Below are positions 61,618 to 64,000 of a stretch of 64,000 nt of DNA, one piece after another. The first letter of the stretch is position 1. Each line of letters begins with the position of its first letter. The DNA is from an uncultured Candidatus Poseidoniales archaeon. GTDB lineage: Archaea; Thermoplasmatota; Poseidoniia; Poseidoniales; Thalassarchaeaceae. The notes below the pieces were generated by a model. It worked only from the letters and a program-made list of their open reading frames with translations, was not told where the DNA came from and did no database searches. Location: the NCBI GenBank assembly GCA_905182515.1, contig CAJJBW010000001.1, positions 82,275 through 146,274 of the forward strand, read 5' to 3'. Position numbers and translations under genes: made by a program.

Positions 61618-61643
61618 ATACATATCGGGAGAGACACGAGGCA

Positions 61644-64000
61644 ATGATATCTGTAATTGATAGTGTTGAAGTAACTACGAGAAATCTACCTGATTTACCC
61701 GATTCGCGTGGAAATAGTATTAAAAAATTATTCTTGACTGATCATTCGATAAATATTGATACTGTTCGTATTGCTCTCCGTTACGATATTAAGTCTAATT
61801 TAAATAATTTACAAATTAAAAGAGCAGTTTCAGATTTATTTTCAGATCCTATAATAGAATATGGGGTATCGAATTCCCAAGTTTTAAAATCTAATTCCGT
61901 TTTTCCAGTCAAGCCGAATTTGGTCATTCATGTGGGATTCAAACCAGGAGTCACCGACAATGCGGCGCAAGCAGCCTTGGATGGACTGATAACGTTATAT
62001 CCTGACATAAGTCAATCAAGCCAAATATTTACATCTAAGGTGTATATGTTTTGGGGAATACCTGCAGATATAACACCTGAAGAGATAGCTATAAAACTCC
62101 ATAATCCGATGATTGAACGGGCTTTAATCTCAACTAAGAATGATTGTGATATCAATAAATGGAATATATTGAATATTCCTATAAGAAAATCATATTCATT
62201 TACTAAACCCAAAAGTATAAATTTAGAAGTTTCTGATGATGAATTAATAAAAATAAGTGAAAAGGGATTATTAGCCCTCAACTTAATTGAAATGAAAACA
62301 ATCCAAACCCATTACCGTTTGGTGGAAGTACAACAAGCTAGATCGAAATTAAACCTTCCAAAAAATATGCCTACAGATGCTGAATTAGAATGTTTAGCTC
62401 AAACATGGTCTGAACATTGCTCTCATAAAATATTTGCTGCCAGCATCCATCATGTCGATGATGAAACAAAAGAAGATACAAAAATTGACTCATTATTTAA
62501 GACGTACATCATGAATCCTACCCTAGACATGCAAAAAAATGTTGAGTGGCTTCTTAGTATATTTCATGATAATTCAGGAGTCATAGCATGGAATGAACAA
62601 TGGAGCCTTTGCATTAAAGCAGAGACACACAATTCCCCTTCGGCCCTAGATCCATTTGGCGGGGCTATGACGGGTATTGTAGGAGTCAATAGAGATATTT
62701 TAGGTACCGGCTTAGGGGCTAAACCAATAGCAAATACTGATATTTTTTGTTTTGGACCCCCTGATTATGATGGGCAAGTACCAAAGGGTCTATTCCATCC
62801 AAGAAGAGTATTCCGAGGAGTACATTCTGGAGTAAGGACAGGAGGCAATGAATCCGGAATTCCTACAGTGAATGGTGCCATAGTATTTGATAATAGGTAT
62901 ATTGGAAAGCCCTTAGTATACTGTGGAACTATAGGCATTATGCCTAGAATTTTAAATGATGGCCGGCAAAGCCATATCAAAACACCCTCTATTGGCGATA
63001 TAATATATACCGTAGGTGGAAAAGTTGGAAGTGATGGTATTCATGGTGCAACGTTTTCTAGCTTAGAATTAACAGAAGAAAGTCCTAGTTCAGCAGTTCA
63101 AATCGGTGATCCAATCACTCAAAAAAAGATGATAGATATGATACTAGAGGCTCGAGATTCTGGACTGATTCAAGTAATAACAGATAATGGAGCAGGCGGA
63201 CTTTCAAGTAGTGTAGGTGAATTAGCCGAATTGACAAATGGTGCCTATTTAGATTTATCAAAAGTCCCATTAAAGCATCCCGGGCTTAGCCCTTGGGAAA
63301 TTTTAGTGTCAGAATCTCAAGAAAGAATGACTGTGGGGATAAGCCCAGAAGATTGTGCAGATTTCGAAAGCATTGCTGAATTGCATGAAGTTGAGGCAAC
63401 AATCATAGGAAAATTTACCAGTTCTGGAGCTTTCGAAGTATATTTTGGTAAAGAACCAGTTGCGTATCTGCCTATGCAGTTTCTACATGAGGGGTGCCCA
63501 CAATTAGAATTAGAGTCCGAGTGGATAAAACCAATACACACAGTAATCAAATTTCCTACTCATGATAAAGAATCTATGGGAGATATTCTTTCAAGATTAA
63601 TGGCGAGACCAAATGTTGCAAGTAAAGAATGGTGGGTTCGTTCATACGATCATGAAGTTATAGGCCAATCTGTAATCAAGCCCTTTTGTGGCGTTAATCA
63701 TGATGCGCCCGGTGATGCCGCTGTCATTGCTCCGATACAAGGCCAAACACAAGGAGCAGTCATCTCTAATGGAATAGTACCAAGATATTCAGATATTGAT
63801 ACATATGCTATGGCGGCGGCATGTATCGACGAAGCATTAAGGAATGCAGTTTGTGTGGGGGTGGATTTAGACTTAATCGCAGGACTAGATAACTTTTGTT
63901 GGCCAGATCCAGTGGAATCATTAAAAACACCCGATGGAAGATATAAATTAGCCCAATTGGTAAGAGCAAATAGGGCCTTAGATGAAGTTTGCAGGGCATA
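61644..64000 (+). CDS. purL: Phosphoribosylformylglycinamidine synthase, long form (partial at 3' end)
   Basis: FGAM synthase of purine synthesis; 785 codons are present and the frame is still open at the window end. Seen: an N-terminal part of about 230 residues with two PurS-like modules (the second with VKPNLVIHVGFKPGVTDNAA near 90-110), then the PurL domain: LAQTWSEHCSHKIF near 249-262, KAETHNSPSALDPFGGAMTG near 326-345, FRGVHSGVRTGGNESGIPTV near 390-410, VGSDGIHGATFSS near 455, ITDNGAGGLSSSVGELAE near 511-528, and SESQERMTVGI near 552. This PurS-PurL fusion resembles a long form known in some bacteria. A C-terminal glutaminase domain cannot be judged because the window stops. ATG 61644 is taken as the start. 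Confidence 0.93.
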   Translation, partial: MISVIDSVEVTTRNLPDLPDSRGNSIKKLFLTDHSINIDTVRIALRYDIKSNLNNLQIKRAVSDLFSDPIIEYGVSNSQVLKSNSVFPVKPNLVIHVGFKPGVTDNAAQAALDGLITLYPDISQSSQIFTSKVYMFWGIPADITPEEIAIKLHNPMIERALISTKNDCDINKWNILNIPIRKSYSFTKPKSINLEVSDDELIKISEKGLLALNLIEMKTIQTHYRLVEVQQARSKLNLPKNMPTDAELECLAQTWSEHCSHKIFAASIHHVDDETKEDTKIDSLFKTYIMNPTLDMQKNVEWLLSIFHDNSGVIAWNEQWSLCIKAETHNSPSALDPFGGAMTGIVGVNRDILGTGLGAKPIANTDIFCFGPPDYDGQVPKGLFHPRRVFRGVHSGVRTGGNESGIPTVNGAIVFDNRYIGKPLVYCGTIGIMPRILNDGRQSHIKTPSIGDIIYTVGGKVGSDGIHGATFSSLELTEESPSSAVQIGDPITQKKMIDMILEARDSGLIQVITDNGAGGLSSSVGELAELTNGAYLDLSKVPLKHPGLSPWEILVSESQERMTVGISPEDCADFESIAELHEVEATIIGKFTSSGAFEVYFGKEPVAYLPMQFLHEGCPQLELESEWIKPIHTVIKFPTHDKESMGDILSRLMARPNVASKEWWVRSYDHEVIGQSVIKPFCGVNHDAPGDAAVIAPIQGQTQGAVISNGIVPRYSDIDTYAMAAACIDEALRNAVCVGVDLDLIAGLDNFCWPDPVESLKTPDGRYKLAQLVRANRALDEVCRA

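Noticed and set aside
61563-61643. N-terminal extension of PurL from GTG 61563
   Set aside because: The frame is open, but the extra 27 residues look unlike any PurL start and the region can fold as RNA; kept only as an alternative.

Overview
The window is AT-rich, densely packed archaeal DNA. Archaeal markers include TFB, both subunits of DNA topoisomerase VI, prefoldin alpha, ribosomal protein LX (L18ae), SRP receptor FtsY, the KEOPS subunit Pcc1, archaeal 4-phosphopantoate--beta-alanine ligase and geranylgeranylglyceryl phosphate synthase. They sit beside bacterial-type genes: UvrA, an ABC-F ATPase, a B12-dependent ribonucleotide reductase, CysD/CysNC, RlmH, an MMPL exporter and a very large vWA/CARDB surface protein. 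This mix fits a planktonic marine euryarchaeon of the Thermoplasmatota (Poseidoniales/Marine Group II or a relative). That placement is inference from gene content; no rRNA gene is present to confirm it.

Layout. 0-8 kb: ABC-F ATPase diverging from pcc1, a cofactor pair (nadC-like, phosphopantothenate synthesis), RlmH, two unknown genes, cobalamin adenosyltransferase, Nudix and DHH phosphoesterases. 8-16.4 kb: a 1108-residue helical protein ending in a PIN nuclease domain, an alpha/beta hydrolase, an MMPL/RND exporter and isocitrate dehydrogenase. 16.4-20.6 kb: OsmC and NrdJ. 20.6-24.7 kb: an accessory patch with a family 2 glycosyltransferase, three sulfotransferases and a methyltransferase pseudogene. 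24.7-34 kb: a helical-repeat protein, TFB, a fused aconitase-family enzyme, the top6B-top6A operon, a membrane protein and an ArsR regulator. 34-45 kb: giant surface protein, acyltransferase, HIT protein, an atypical flavoprotein, a membrane protein and tRNA-Arg(CCU). 45-51.7 kb: UvrA, MoeA, a TauE/SafE permease, a hydrolase and a degenerate receiver protein. 51.7-58.1 kb: ftsY and pfdA, separated from the LX gene by cysNC, cysD, cysQ and a membrane-protein gene. 58.1-64 kb: a coiled-coil protein, a DDAH-type hydrolase, GGGP synthase, a small unknown protein, a ferredoxin, and a long-form PurL that runs off the window.

How the genes connect. CysD and CysNC make PAPS. The sulfotransferases at 21.5-24.3 kb would use it and CysQ would remove the PAP by-product. 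With the glycosyltransferase and a secreted protein of over 1700 residues rich in N-x-S/T sequons, this suggests a PAPS-dependent surface sulfation pathway. Cobalamin adenosyltransferase would supply the cofactor of NrdJ. Isocitrate dehydrogenase and the aconitase-family enzyme fit the TCA cycle.

Non-coding structure of note: inverted repeats upstream of pcc1, the MMPL exporter, tfb, the arsR-type gene and the DDAH gene; a foldable leader upstream of purL; and a 14-bp near-tandem duplication that appears to have shifted the original start of the PIN-domain gene out of frame. No intergenic stretch exceeds about 300 bases, and several convergent genes abut or overlap at their stop codons. I saw no insertion sequence, CRISPR array or rRNA gene.
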